A DNA stretch of 64,000 nt, taken from assembly GCA_017163975.1 (NCBI GenBank), contig JAFFSR010000008.1, positions 1,745,501 through 1,809,500 on the forward strand, given 5' to 3'. This document shows, piece by piece, positions 47,018 to 56,886 of this stretch (position 1 is its first letter; each line of letters starts with the position of its first letter). The position numbers and the translations under genes were made by a program. The stretch is from Anastatus disparis (lineage: Eukaryota; Arthropoda; Insecta; Hymenoptera; Eupelmidae). The notes beneath the pieces are model-generated. The model was given only the letters and a program-made list of their open reading frames with translations, was not told where the DNA came from and did no database searches.

Positions 47018-49544
47018 ATGGCATCTAATAGCGAAGGAAATGCTAACAAAAAAATGAAATATGATGATCGAAAATGTTCTATATGCAATATTTATTTAAG
47101 AAAAATAAGTGGTCGAAAAAAAGAAATTCAATGCGAAACAGAACTAGAATATGCAAAAGTAGTATCTGGCAGAGAAGATATTTTCATTAATGATGTAATG
47201 TGTGATCCGTGTAGAAAGCAAGTGGTAAAAAAAATGTCAAGCTCTAAAATTGAAATATCTGATGATACTGCAGAAAATGTTTTCTTTCAAAAATCTAATA
47301 TTTCGGAATCATTATCTGAAATAAGTATCAGTTCATCATCTCAGACAAATACAGATTCGTCGTACAAAGTTGATGAAAAAGAAGAACCAGAATTCATAGA
47401 ATTACAAATGCAAAGAACGATTGCAACACATAAGTATTGTTTTATTTGTGGATACAATAAACGCACCAATATAATGTTAGTGCCTTTTGAAGCAAGAATT
47501 CAAGTTTTCAGTAAAATTAATTTATTTATTCCAAATGGCAATAGATGCTGTTCTGATTATATAATTAAAAAAATATTTTATGAAGATGAATTGAATAAAA
47601 TGAAGATTTTTTCCACCAGTAGTACATTAGATGTTAATGAATTATCAAAAATACTAAGTACAATATCTGCAAAAACAGATGAAAGGTTATTAAATAAAGT
47701 AGCCGAGTTTGTTATGCCAGAAAAAAAATTAAAAGTGTTTACAGGATTATCTTGGGCACAGATCATCCAACTTAAATTACAACTCACTTCTCTTAAAGAT
47801 TCCTGTGCAAGAACAGTGATTCAAGCCATCGTAGTATTTTTATTAAAAATGCGTACAGGGAACTCTAATCAACTTATTTCTTCAATATTTGATATTGAGA
47901 GCGAACAAGTATCTCGTTTTTGTCATTCAGTCTTATCATCTTTTGAAAAAGACGTGTTACCAAATTATTTTGAATTAAAAAATTCAGACAGAAATGACTT
48001 GATTGAAAACCAAACTTCTCAAATGACGAAAAAATTATATCCAGGCAACCAACTTATTTTGATTTGTGATGGAACTTATATAAGGCATGAGAAAAGCTCT
48101 AATAATGAGTATTAGAGAAAATCCTATTCAGGTCAAAAAAAAGTTCCTCTCAATAAGCCCTTTACAATATGTTCAACAAATGGCTATGTTGTTGACCAGT
48201 TAGGACCTTATCTCGCTAACATGAATGATGCTGCAATTTTAATGAAAACATTTGAAACAATGCCAGTAATTTTACAGAAATTGCTCCGCAAAGGCGATAT
48301 TTTTGTTCTAGACAGAAGCTTTCGAGATATCAAAAAGAAATTAGAAGATATGGGTTATATTGTTCTGATGCCTGAACTCAAAGGTTCAAAATCACAATTT
48401 TCAGCACAAGAATCAAATGAAACACGATTCGTAACAAAAATAAGGTGGGCTGTTGAAGCAGTACATGGAATTGAAAAAAAAAATTCAGATTATTAGATCA
48501 CAAACTTGACAATAAAATTGTGAAGGATACTGGATTGTATTGCAGAATTGCTTGCTATTCAAATAATTTATTTGGCAAACGCTTAGATTCTGATCATGAC
48601 ATACAAGATGAAATATTTAATACCATGCAATCGAGAAGGAATATTGAAAACACACTAGCAGAATTAGTGGCAGAAAAAAGATGGTGTCGTCGTAAATTAC
48701 CATTTCAGATTATAACTTCGGCTGATTTACCAGATTTTCCTGAATTTACAGAAAAAGATTTGAAAATTCTTTTTACAGGATCATATCAACTTAAACAGAC
48801 CATATCATACCTAGCAGAAATGTTAGATTCAGATAATAATTTGAAACTAGGATATTCCATAGAACATAAAAATATTCTTAAATTCGAAGTTCAATCAAGA
48901 CATGTAAATAAAAAACAATACAAATGCTTCGTTGAATATAAACCAAATGGTATTGGTTATTCCAGTATCCTCAGATATTGTTGCGATTGTCCCAATAGTA
49001 ACCGCACTGTTGGATGTTGTGCGCACGTTGCTGCAATAGTATATTATCTTTCACATGGAAGATATTTATCAAAAATCATAAGACCAGCTGAAATTCTTTC
49101 TAAAATGTTTCTTAAGAGCAGGCCGGATTCGCTGTCCTTGTCTAATTGGCATTTTTGTTATTTACTCAAGTATTAATCTGCAAATTGAAGGTTAAGCGCA
49201 ATAGATATTATTATTACAAATATTTATGCACAAGAAAAAAAAATCTATCGCTTTGTTTTTGAGAAAAGTAAGGAACGCGAAAATATTATAAACATAATCT
49301 TTTACTTCGGCGTTCCTTACTTTTCTCAAAAACAAATCGGTAGATTTTTTTTTTCTTGTGCATAGATATTCATAATAATAATATCTATTGCGATCAACCA
49401 TTATTTTGAAGATACACCGATTAATACTTGAGTAAATAACAAACAACTCAATTATTACTCGGTCGGTATCAGGTTCTACTCCGGCCTGCCGTTAATGATA
49501 AAATACAAGTATGTATTAATGAAGACAGTGACGATGATGAGTAA
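47018..49544 (+). pseudogene. DDE transposase with N-terminal Cys pairs and C-terminal SWIM finger, copy 2
   Basis: The 365-codon first frame has KCSICNIYLRKISG and MCDPCRK Cys pairs, a Ser-rich linker, CFICGYNKR with VPFEARIQVFSKINLFIPNG then RCC, a helical region, and CDGTYIRHEK (D1, about residue 349). It ends TAG at 48113-48115. The frame reopens at once; D2 lies in FVLDRSFRD and E in TKIRWAVEAVHG. At an A10 run (48474-48483) the frame must shift -1 to reach 48484-49176, which holds TGLYCRIACYSNNLFG, DLPDFPEFTEKDL and the SWIM finger CDCPNSNRTVGCCAH. A MITE (49116-49491) cuts the end; beyond it NDKIQVCINEDSDDDE ends in TAA. Only three lesions plus the MITE, so the copy is young or recoded. 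Confidence 0.82.
49116..49491. mobile_element. 376-bp palindromic MITE in the transposase 3' end
   Basis: The ends GAGCAGGCCGGA and TCCGGCCTGCCG-type inverted repeats sit between TTAA at 49112-49115 and 49492-49495. The arms pair around 49300. Joining the flanks at a single TTAA gives KMFLNDKIQV, in frame, which confirms both boundaries. Confidence 0.85.
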
Positions 49545-49904
49545 AAAAAGTTCCTATTATGAACATTTGCTATGCTTAAAAAACTATCCAGATGTGTATC
49601 CTAATTTAAATAGAAAATAATATATTTATATAAATAAAGAGACTAATTTTCTTTGAAGTAAATCTTTAATTTATTACTGAACCTTATTTAATTTATTATT
49701 CAACCTCATTTGATAGTATTGAAATAATATTAACATTATTGGAAAGAGAATTATTAATGTAACAAATTGTTCATTTTAAAATTTATTTTTGATAGCGGAA
49801 TGCAGAAAAATTATCTTTCTATAAAATTAATTTGGATTTTTCTAGATTTCAGATTCTACGAGAATTATTATAAGTAAGGGTATTCAACTGCCCATTATTA
49901 ATAT

Positions 49905-49906
49905 TA

Positions 49907-49984
<78 letters not shown>

Positions 49985-49985
49985 A
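49905..49985. repeat. Compound (ATT)n(AGT)n microsatellite
   Basis: About 15 ATT units run directly into about 9 AGT units. Just inside the right terminal repeat of transposon 2. Confidence 0.9.
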
Positions 49986-50704
49986 GTAGTAGTAGTAACA
50001 GTAATAGTGGTAGCTTTTTTTTTTTTTTAGTGGTCAAAAAATACGCAAAAAAAAGTCATTCAAGCTCTTAACTTATAACATAACCTATAAAAAATATGAA
50101 AAAGTGCAAAAAAATTTATTTTTTGCAAAAAATAAGGGTCAAATGCCTTTTATCCTTAAAACTAATAGTACCGTCGTAAAGAGGAGAATAAAATACACTA
50201 AAAATCTTTGTCTTAGATTGTAACATAACCTATAGGAAATACGAAAAAGTGCAAAAATATCGGTTTTTTGAGAAAATCAGGGTGGCGCACCATTTTTTTT
50301 TTTTTTTAGATAATACAACTATCGTTAATAAGGGGTAAAAATATATTTAAAAAATCAATTTCAAATCTGGCACCTTAATAGCGAGGGTGTGAAAGTAACG
50401 ATTTAAATTTTAAATATCAATTTTAAGGTTGATATTTAAGGTTATGTAATCTGCAAAAATTTTTGGTTAACTGCCATACAATAACCTACCCTTATATATT
50501 TTTGCAAGAGTATTCCATGTAAAGGGACGTCAAAATAAAATAAAGTCGAAAAAACACTTAATCTGACTTTACTGCGCATGCGCAAGGGTTAGAGGGCTCA
50601 AAATTGGTGTGTGGGAGTTTTTTTCAACCTCCATCAAATGGTACATGAGCCATGAGGATTCTAAGAGGGGGCAATTTCACTATGGTGACCCGCCTATAGC
50701 CTTT

Positions 50705-51345
50705 CTCTTTAGCATAATGCTTTTTTTCATGGAATTGTTTCAATTCCCCCATCAGTATCTCTATTTCCAATCAATTTTATTTGTGATATATTATTAGTTT
50801 CTAGTTTTTTTTATATTTATTTGTTTGTTCTTCTTATATTTTTATGTAAACTTTTTTTTTAAGCGAAGCCTTATTGGCACGTGTTAGTTCGAATTTATCA
50901 GTACTATTTTTTTTTAATTTCATTTTAATTTAAGTAGTTTTCAATTTTTCTTTATATTTATTTAGTTGTTGTTTTTTTAATTTTTATATAAGCTTCTTTC
51001 TTACGTAAAGCCTCATTTGTACATATTTTTTCAAATTTATCAATACTTATTTTTTTCTTGAATTTCAATTTCGTTATCTTAGTATTTTCTTTTCTTTATA
51101 TTTATTTGGTTATCATCTTTTATTTTCATATGAGCTCCTTTTTCACGTGAAGCCTTATTCGTACGTATCTGTTCTTATTAATCAGTATTCATTTTTTTCT
51201 TGGATTTCAATTTCGTTATCTTAGTATTTTCTTTTCTTTATATTTATTTGGTTGTTCATCTCTCATTTTTATATAAGCTTTTTTTTACCTAAAGCCTTAT
51301 TCTTACGTATCTATTCCGATCAATCAGTACTCTATTTTTTCTTGT
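50705..51345 (-). pseudogene. Helitron N-terminal region made of about 140-bp tandem repeats
   Basis: Four units of about 133-144 bp, marked by AAGCC.TATTCGTACGTATCT near 50870, 51014, 51147 and 51288. In minus-strand sense they encode Lys/Arg/Glu-rich text such as RTNKASREKGAHMKIK. Repeated charged N-termini are known in some Helitron RepHel proteins, and the block sits exactly upstream of the other Helitron parts, beyond transposon 2. No Helitron 5' TC end was identified. Confidence 0.45.
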
Positions 51346-52447
51346 GTAACATTTCGGTGTTATATTTATTATTTATATTGTTAATTTAATTATGATTATT
51401 AAAAAAACGCGGATATTATAGGTTTAAACACGCCTAGAGGATGCGCATTTGGACGTAAGCGTGGCAAATTATGAGGTAAAGGGGGTAAGTTATTTTGCGG
51501 GCTCGTAAGCCTGTTTTAAGATTAGAATGAGAGAGGGAAAGAATATATATAGACAGCAAATATGTTTTGCTTACTTTTTTGGAGTTGACTGCATTCGTTG
51601 GTTTCTGACTCCTGGTGATTGGTTGTACTACTGCTGCTGCTGAGCTGGTTCAGAGTTTTAAAAATAATTTGATTAAGTGAGGATTCTTCTAGATTTTCTT
51701 TAAAAAATGTGTTATTCAATCAAGTGAAAACCCTGCTTATGGGGATAGAATTGAAAAGCGAAATGGTGTTCGAGTTCAGTATAATAAAGATATTTGTGTA
51801 TAGAGACGAATCCGAATAAATTCAGGTAACTAACCTGCGTGGTATATGTCGTAAGAACTATAGCAAAAGGACTACTATAATATACATTTTTTAATTTGTA
51901 TACCTAAGATAATGAAACATATTTGCGGTGGTCAGTCATAGGAGAGCACCTGTACTTACTTAGCTTCGATTGAGCTGTCAAAACTTGATATATACCCGTC
52001 ATATTTTTCGCAAATATCAAACATAGTACAAATTATGATCTGACAACTCAATCAATCATATCAAGCTGAAGAAATCCGTGTTGTCCCATGACGTCGGTTG
52101 GGCAGCGCATATTAAATAGGAAAAGTTTAGGGTATTGGCCATTGCAAAGAGTTTAAAATAATAAACATTCAATATTGATTATTTGAAAAAAAAAATTAAA
52201 ATTCAATCAAGGCGTTACACCTCCCAGCGTGAGAGTGTTTATCGTCCCCGATGAATTTAAGCTATGGCCAGTTTCCAAAATTTTTCCTTTACAAAAATGT
52301 TTGCTTAGTGTATGTGGGCGTGAATAGCATTATACCAGTTTAACTAGGTATGAGTTTACAAGGTAATGTATGCATGTGGCGTCATGAAGGAGTGCGTACA
52401 TAGGTATAAGAAAAAGAAAGAAAAGAAAGAAAGAAAAAAAAACAGTT
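51346..52447. other. Unassigned region
   Basis: A minus-strand frame at 51719-51522 (Ser/Gln-rich, LNQLSSSSSTTNHQE) contains AAAAAGTAAGC, which could be a splice donor, but there is no second line of support. The remainder has no coding frame, repeat or element ends that I can recognise. Confidence 0.35.
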
Positions 52448-52773
52448 TTAATAACACTCTAAATATTCGTCTTCATATTCGTCTTCATATTCGTCTTCGA
52501 CTTCTTCTATTTTAGGTTTGATGTAATAATGGTTTTGCAGATCTTTTTTTCCTGCTCTGTAAAATGTTCATACAAGGTGCATCCATTCCATGTAGAGAGC
52601 GGAACCCATGTTAACTCATTATGTAAGTGGTAGATCAACATAGTATGCGACATGCATTGTGGTCGTTTGCAGTGTTTATTAAAGCCCTTGCATTTAGATA
52701 AGTTGTGGCAGGGCACATGCCTTGGGTTCAAGCCGAGATCGCGAAGGGTTTTCATTTTACTCTCGAAATTCAT
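52448..52773 (-). CDS. Small Cys-rich protein with acidic DEY-repeat tail (frameshifted)
   Basis: Starts MNFESKMKTLRDLGLN. Cys/His cluster: CHNLSKCKGFNKHCKRPQC (about residues 23-41), then TWVPLSTWNGCTLYEHF. The first frame stops at 52507, but a one-base change in the A-run near 52546 leads into KPKIEEVEDEYEDEYEDEYL and a stop at 52450-52448. The three EDEY units match three repeats of a 12-base unit, ATTCGTCTTCAT, in the DNA. About 106 residues in all. Function unknown. It is the last of four small Cys-rich frames on this strand. The shift may be decay or a sequence error. Confidence 0.45.
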
Positions 52774-53103
52774 TCTAAAAAGATCATTTATTTGTTATAG
52801 TTATTATTTTTATTACTGCTGCTGCTACTATTATTATTTTTACTATTATTGTTATTTATATTATAATTACTATCGTTACTATTATCGTTAGTTCTATTAT
52901 TACTTTTACAACTAGTGTTATAATTACATCTACTGCTACTACTACTATCACTAATTGTTATTATTATAATCAAAAGAGAAGAGGAAAAAAAACAAGGAAA
53001 GCAGGAGGGGGAGAGTGGTAGAAATAGGGCATATTTGTTTCGAGGGAGGAGATTATTTTGCGTGTGGTGGATGGTACACGAAAGCACCACCTTGATCCTG
53101 AAT

Positions 53104-53511
53104 TTAGTTACATGTTCTAAATGTAGTGACGATGCAGTTCTTGCATTTTCTGGCCCGTCGCACTTCTAGAAGACGATGGTTGCAATAAGTGTATGTATTG
53201 TATTAGGGCTGAGAAAAAGATACTCGGTGGACTTCCTTGTAATGTTGATAGTTTTCTCTGGTTCTTGCAGTGATCCTGTATTAGGTTCAGCAAATTATCT
53301 TTCGACTTACTTTGCTGATGTACAATATTTTCTTGGTTTGACTAGTGACACAATGCGCTGCAGTGATGACTTCATATCCGTTTATTGGATTGGGTTGTAC
53401 TGTAATATTTGGGGTAAGTGAAGGAGTCATTAGCCTCTCGAATGCTCGAAGCTTGTCTTCTATTGCGTAAACGATTGAATCTGGGATATATTTACCTCCC
53501 AGGTCCCTGAT
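53104..53511 (-). pseudogene. Cys-rich module protein, paralogue 3
   Basis: Begins straight after the stop of paralogue 2 with IRDLGGKYIPDSIVYAIEDK and has no early ATG. Contains YEVITAAHCVTSQTKKILYI and SRKIIC, then after stops and a frame change EVHRVSFSQP, YNTYTYCNHRLLEVRRARKC and KNCIVTTF, ending at TAA 53106-53104. Aligned with paralogue 2, shared points are an aromatic-rich [KD][KH][IM]xY...[RK][KI][IL][IL], [FV]HR[FV].F, YN....CN and R.A..C..CI.T. The TAAHC word looks trypsin-like but falls inside this module. Non-functional as it stands, or spliced. Confidence 0.45.
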
Positions 53512-53898
53512 CTAATGTAGATTCTGGCTGACGGTCGCAATGCAAGTACTGCATTCTGAGGCTGGCCTTTGCTTTTATAGGTTACTGATGCACCCGTTGC
53601 ATTTGTTGTATAATGGCTGACTTGCGAACGGGAATCGGTGAAAGGCGACATATCTTCCAAAGTTCTTAGTGTAACTTGTTTTATTAAAGCATCGCATGTA
53701 CAAGAGCTTGCGGTTAAATGCATTGTAGTACATGTGGTCCATCATTCCTGATTTTAGCATGCCACACATGCCTACGATCACGGTTTCTAAGCCGTTAAGA
53801 TCGTCATCCTGATCTTGGCTGATGTTAGAGATGGTGTTTTCATTGTTGATTCTCTCATTGGCCATCTGCGAGAACAAAATAACCATAAGATGGCGCAA
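53512..53898 (-). pseudogene. Cys-rich module protein, paralogue 2
   Basis: Open from 53898 (a second Met lies at residue 12, MANERINNENTI). After an Asp-rich stretch it reads VIVGMCGMLKSGMMDHMYYN, NRKLLYMRCFNKTSY, VAFHRFPFASQPLYNKCNGC. A TAA at 53577-53575 is followed in the same frame by KQRPASECSTCIATVSQNLH and a TAG at 53514-53512. The spacing C-x2-C ... C-x2-C after an HR[FV].F motif suggests a zinc-binding fold. I recognise no family. Confidence 0.5.
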
Positions 53899-54130
53899 AA
53901 AAGGAGGAGAGTATGGTTAGGAAGAAAGAACACAATTGATTCCAAAAAAGAAGGGGGGTGTAGTAAGTATAAGAAAAAAAGAAGTAAGGTACACCTTTTA
54001 GTAAACAGCATTAAATTCAATATCGCATAAAACTATTGTTGGATTCTTCTTATTCTGATTACTCTTCTTGGGTTCTTGCTTATACGGAAATTTTCTTGAT
54101 GCCGATCACGTATGGATATTTTGATCATTA

Positions 54131-54577
54131 TTATCTGGTAATTACATCAACTTCGTCATATTCTCCGAGTTTTACCGTATCTGACATTGAGGCTTTAATG
54201 CACTCTAGACAACGGAATGCAGGTCTTTTGTCGAGGAGTTTCAGATAAAAAATCTTGCAATTAAAGAATTTTCTTTCTTAATAACTGAGATGATGGAATC
54301 GGCGTTGTTCTTGATATTCCTGAGTAGATGCGTCGAGTTGTTGGTAACATATAAAACATAGTAGCTTTTTACTGGCACTGTTGTAGAATAAGTGGTTCCT
54401 TATTGAATGTGGTTGTGCGGAGGTGGGGACGATGCAGGTCCCTTGCATGACATAATGGTAAATCTGAGGGAAATTTTTAGGAAGGACCCTATTCATTGGT
54501 CTGTAATATTCTAGATCTTTCTTGTCCCTTGCAGCTTCCTTCAACTGATTTTTGAGGAGCTTGTTCGGTGGTGCCAT
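54131..54577 (-). pseudogene. Cys-rich module protein, paralogue 1
   Basis: Starts MAPPNKLLKNQLKEAARDKK (54577), a basic helix-like N-terminus. Then YHYVMQGTCIVPTSAQPHS, NHLFYNSASKKLLCFICYQQ and EQRRFHHL. After a stop at 54278 and a frame change it continues FNCKIFYLKLLDKRPAFRCL, ECIKAS and an acidic end, stopping at 54133-54131. The pattern [HD]H[LM][FY]YN....KLL...C and LLDKRPA..C..CI matches paralogues 2 and 3. Whether the gap is an intron or a frameshift cannot be told here. Confidence 0.5.
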
Positions 54578-55188
54578 CCCTTAAGAAAGACGATGATCGT
54601 AAAGTGATTCATGAAGTTTTACAAAAATATATATCAGAGATTAGTAGAGATCGCCTATGAGGATAAGCACAAGCATGCCCGATGAAATTCAATGTAAACT
54701 ACCGCCACCACATAGACGAATATCTGAACTATACGCGCGAAGCCCCTCCATATTTTCACACGCGCGTAGAGAAGCAAGCGAGAGGGAAGACGAACTCACG
54801 AGTACACACACGACTCAGTGGCGTAAGACAAAAATTTTAACCAGCCCCGTAGTTCACATTTTCGCATTAAGGCATTTTAATTAATACGCCTTTATTCCTG
54901 AAAATCGTTTTTATTTATTAATATACATTTATTTATAATAGTAACGTTTATTTAAAAAAAAATTGTTTAAGTGATCGAATAAATTAGGAATAAACAAAAT
55001 CTTCAGGGGGTGATTAACATGTATAACTTTTTCTCATTCTATACGCAACGAGCATTATGGCTGTGGTGACTAAGTTTTTGCGCACGTCGAGCCTGATAAA
55101 AAATTAGCCAAGTTCGAATCTGATACTCCATTTTCTTTTTTTTTTCTTTTTAAACTTTTTCTTATTAAATATGATATTTTTATAAAAA
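54578..55188. other. Unassigned region with a possible hAT-type end
   Basis: CAGTGGCGTAAGAC at 54816 resembles a common hAT terminal repeat, but no partner end was found. 54740-54800 is GC-richer. No credible protein; the plus frame 54657-54884 is unsupported. Confidence 0.3.
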
Positions 55189-55191
55189 ATT

Positions 55192-55605
55192 TTGTATCTG
55201 ATTTTTGAATCCTCTAATAAATTAAAAGTTTTCTGTGATATGGGAAAAGATTGGGTAGAGAAAAAGGGCAAGAGTAACATAGTTTATGAGATTGATTGTA
55301 ATAAATGTGATGTGTGTTATGTAGGACAGTCTGGTAGGAGTTTGTCTACTAGGATCAATGAACATGAAAGAGATGTTAATAATAAGAAGGATGCTTCTGC
55401 TATTTATTCCCATTTGCATGATACAGGTCATTCATTCAAGTTTGATATAAAAAGTATAAAAATTCTTGATAATAGAGAAGATTATCATGAAAGATTAATT
55501 CCTGAGATGGTGTTTACAGTAAAACACAATACTATTAATAAAATATTGGACACCCAAAATTTGAATGTTATTATAAAAGATTATGTAAATAGTTTAATAT
55601 TGTAA
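55192..55605 (+). pseudogene. Penelope-like element, GIY-YIG endonuclease C-terminal fragment
   Basis: 137 codons. NIVYEIDCNKCDVCYVGQSG with RSLSTRINEHERDV contains the Cys-rich lead-in and the second half of a GIY-YIG core (the C-YVGQSGRSLxxRxxEH form found in Penelope-like elements). It continues SAIYSHLHDTGHSFKFDIKS, LDNREDYHERLIPEM and a short tail. The reverse transcriptase that should precede it is absent, so this is a 5'-truncated copy. The reading frame itself is undamaged, and the open frame extends a little upstream of the first ATG. No terminal repeats seen. Confidence 0.82.
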
Positions 55606-55675
55606 TATGTTATTAAAATTGAATAAATGACAAATTTTAGGTCATGAAATATTTTGGGATCAGATTTGATTTTAA

Positions 55676-56077
55676 GAGTCAGCTGTATACCGACACAGTT
55701 ACCTGTTTTACCGAATCTATTTAAAATTTATTTTTTATAAAAACTAATAGCTTTAGGCGGAAATAAAGAGATGGTTTCGATTCGTGTAATAGAAAGCAAT
55801 ATTTTCTCTGATAAGAATAATTTAATTCCACCGCTTTATTTTCAAGAAAAGTTGGAATACTTTGAAAATCCCATTATTTGACACTAATTTCTAATTTTTT
55901 AAGTTATTCCAACTTTTCTTAAAAACGAAGCAATAAAATTAATTCATACTAATTAAAGAAAATATTACATTTTATTAAACACATCGAAACCATCTCTTTA
56001 TTTTTGCCTCTTGTTGCTAATTTTGAAAAAAAAGTCAATTTTTTAATTAGAAAAGGACAGAGATACAGCGGACTCTT
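55676..56077. mobile_element. 402-bp palindromic MITE, TTAA type
   Basis: GAGTCAGCTGTATACCG and CAGCGGACTC end-repeats lie between TTAA at 55672-55675 and 56078-56081. The core AAAGCAATATTTTCT.TGATAAGAA is shared with 29341. More diverged than that copy. Confidence 0.75.
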
Positions 56078-56081
56078 AAGT

Positions 56082-56886
56082 ATTGTGAAAAGTATCATTG
56101 ATAAATAAAAGTTCAGTTTGCGACTGAAATTGGTACATTGGTACTAATTACAGTTCAAACCTAGTTCCGTACTATATTTGTGACTTCGTCACTCAGACCA
56201 TTTTGGGACTGTTAGACATTCGTGATTGTTATGTTTTTGAATAAGACACGTACATAGATTGCTAATAACCTGCAATAAAAAAAAAAGTAGAAAGTTTCGG
56301 ACACACAATAAGATCTTGATAAATTGATTTGCAAAACATAGTAAAGTTGAAATGCTTGTTAAATAAGAATAAAATGATAGAGGAAGAAAGTGTATTTAAC
56401 ACGCTTGAATTGTACTTGATTTAACATGTTTGAATTGTATTTGATTATTGGTTAATTTTGTTTTTTGAAAAATTTCGTATAGGTAATTTTGTTTCATAAT
56501 CTTGATGTTAGGAATTTTTCAAAAGTATTTAATTTTATGTATATAAATTGAATTATGATTTTTTTAGTGCTTTGAAAAGGATTCTTGGATTGAATTAAAA
56601 CGTCGCATATGTTTGCATAGATAATAAAATAGTCGACAGTTACATCAGTAGTTTCTTTTACCTTTATTGTATCTGATTTTGTTTATAATTTACCATAATT
56701 TCGTACGAAAATAATATTGACTTTTATTTAACCTTATTTTATTTCAAATAAAATTGATTATCCATATTAAATTTTATATTTTATTTAATATATATAAAAA
56801 AATTATACATTTTAAACTTGAGATTATGAATGTATCATATACAAATATTAAATGAAATTTAAATATTAGAATGAAGTAAGAATTTA
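56082..56886. other. AT-rich, no gene recognised
   Basis: No coding frame or repeat of note. Confidence 0.4.

Larger units (their letters stand above)
43446..50704 (+). mobile_element. 7.3-kb DDE transposon 2 with long terminal inverted repeats, inside the Helitron
   Basis: Terminal inverted repeats of about 670-695 bp (43446-44140 and 50040-50704) start AAAGGCTATAGGCGGGT. The first bases agree with transposon 1 (AAAGGCT.TA.G), but the rest of the repeats is unrelated. One transposase gene on the plus strand (47018-49544). Each repeat contains a TGCGCATGCGCA palindrome (about 43570 and 50574), an NRF-1/Ewg-type site that might act as a promoter. Helitron-like low-complexity coding sequence lies outside both ends. 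A MITE, TA runs, a tandem array and a palindromic repeat lie inside. Confidence 0.85.

Noticed and set aside
51522..51719. Ser/Gln-rich frame with a possible splice donor
   Set aside because: A single short frame, no acceptor-exon partner with protein-like text, and no homologue recognised.
53290..53420. Trypsin-like VITAAHCV word on the minus strand
   Set aside because: It resembles the catalytic His motif of serine proteases, but the segment aligns with the Cys-rich modules of the neighbouring paralogues, and no GDSGGP or IVGG motif accompanies it.
35934..54577. Nonstandard genetic code with TAA/TAG read as Gln
   Set aside because: The shared stop in the transposases falls at an expected Gln, but stops in other remnants fall at Leu, Asn and other sites and include TGA. 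Ordinary decay explains those, so a genome-wide recoding is not supported.
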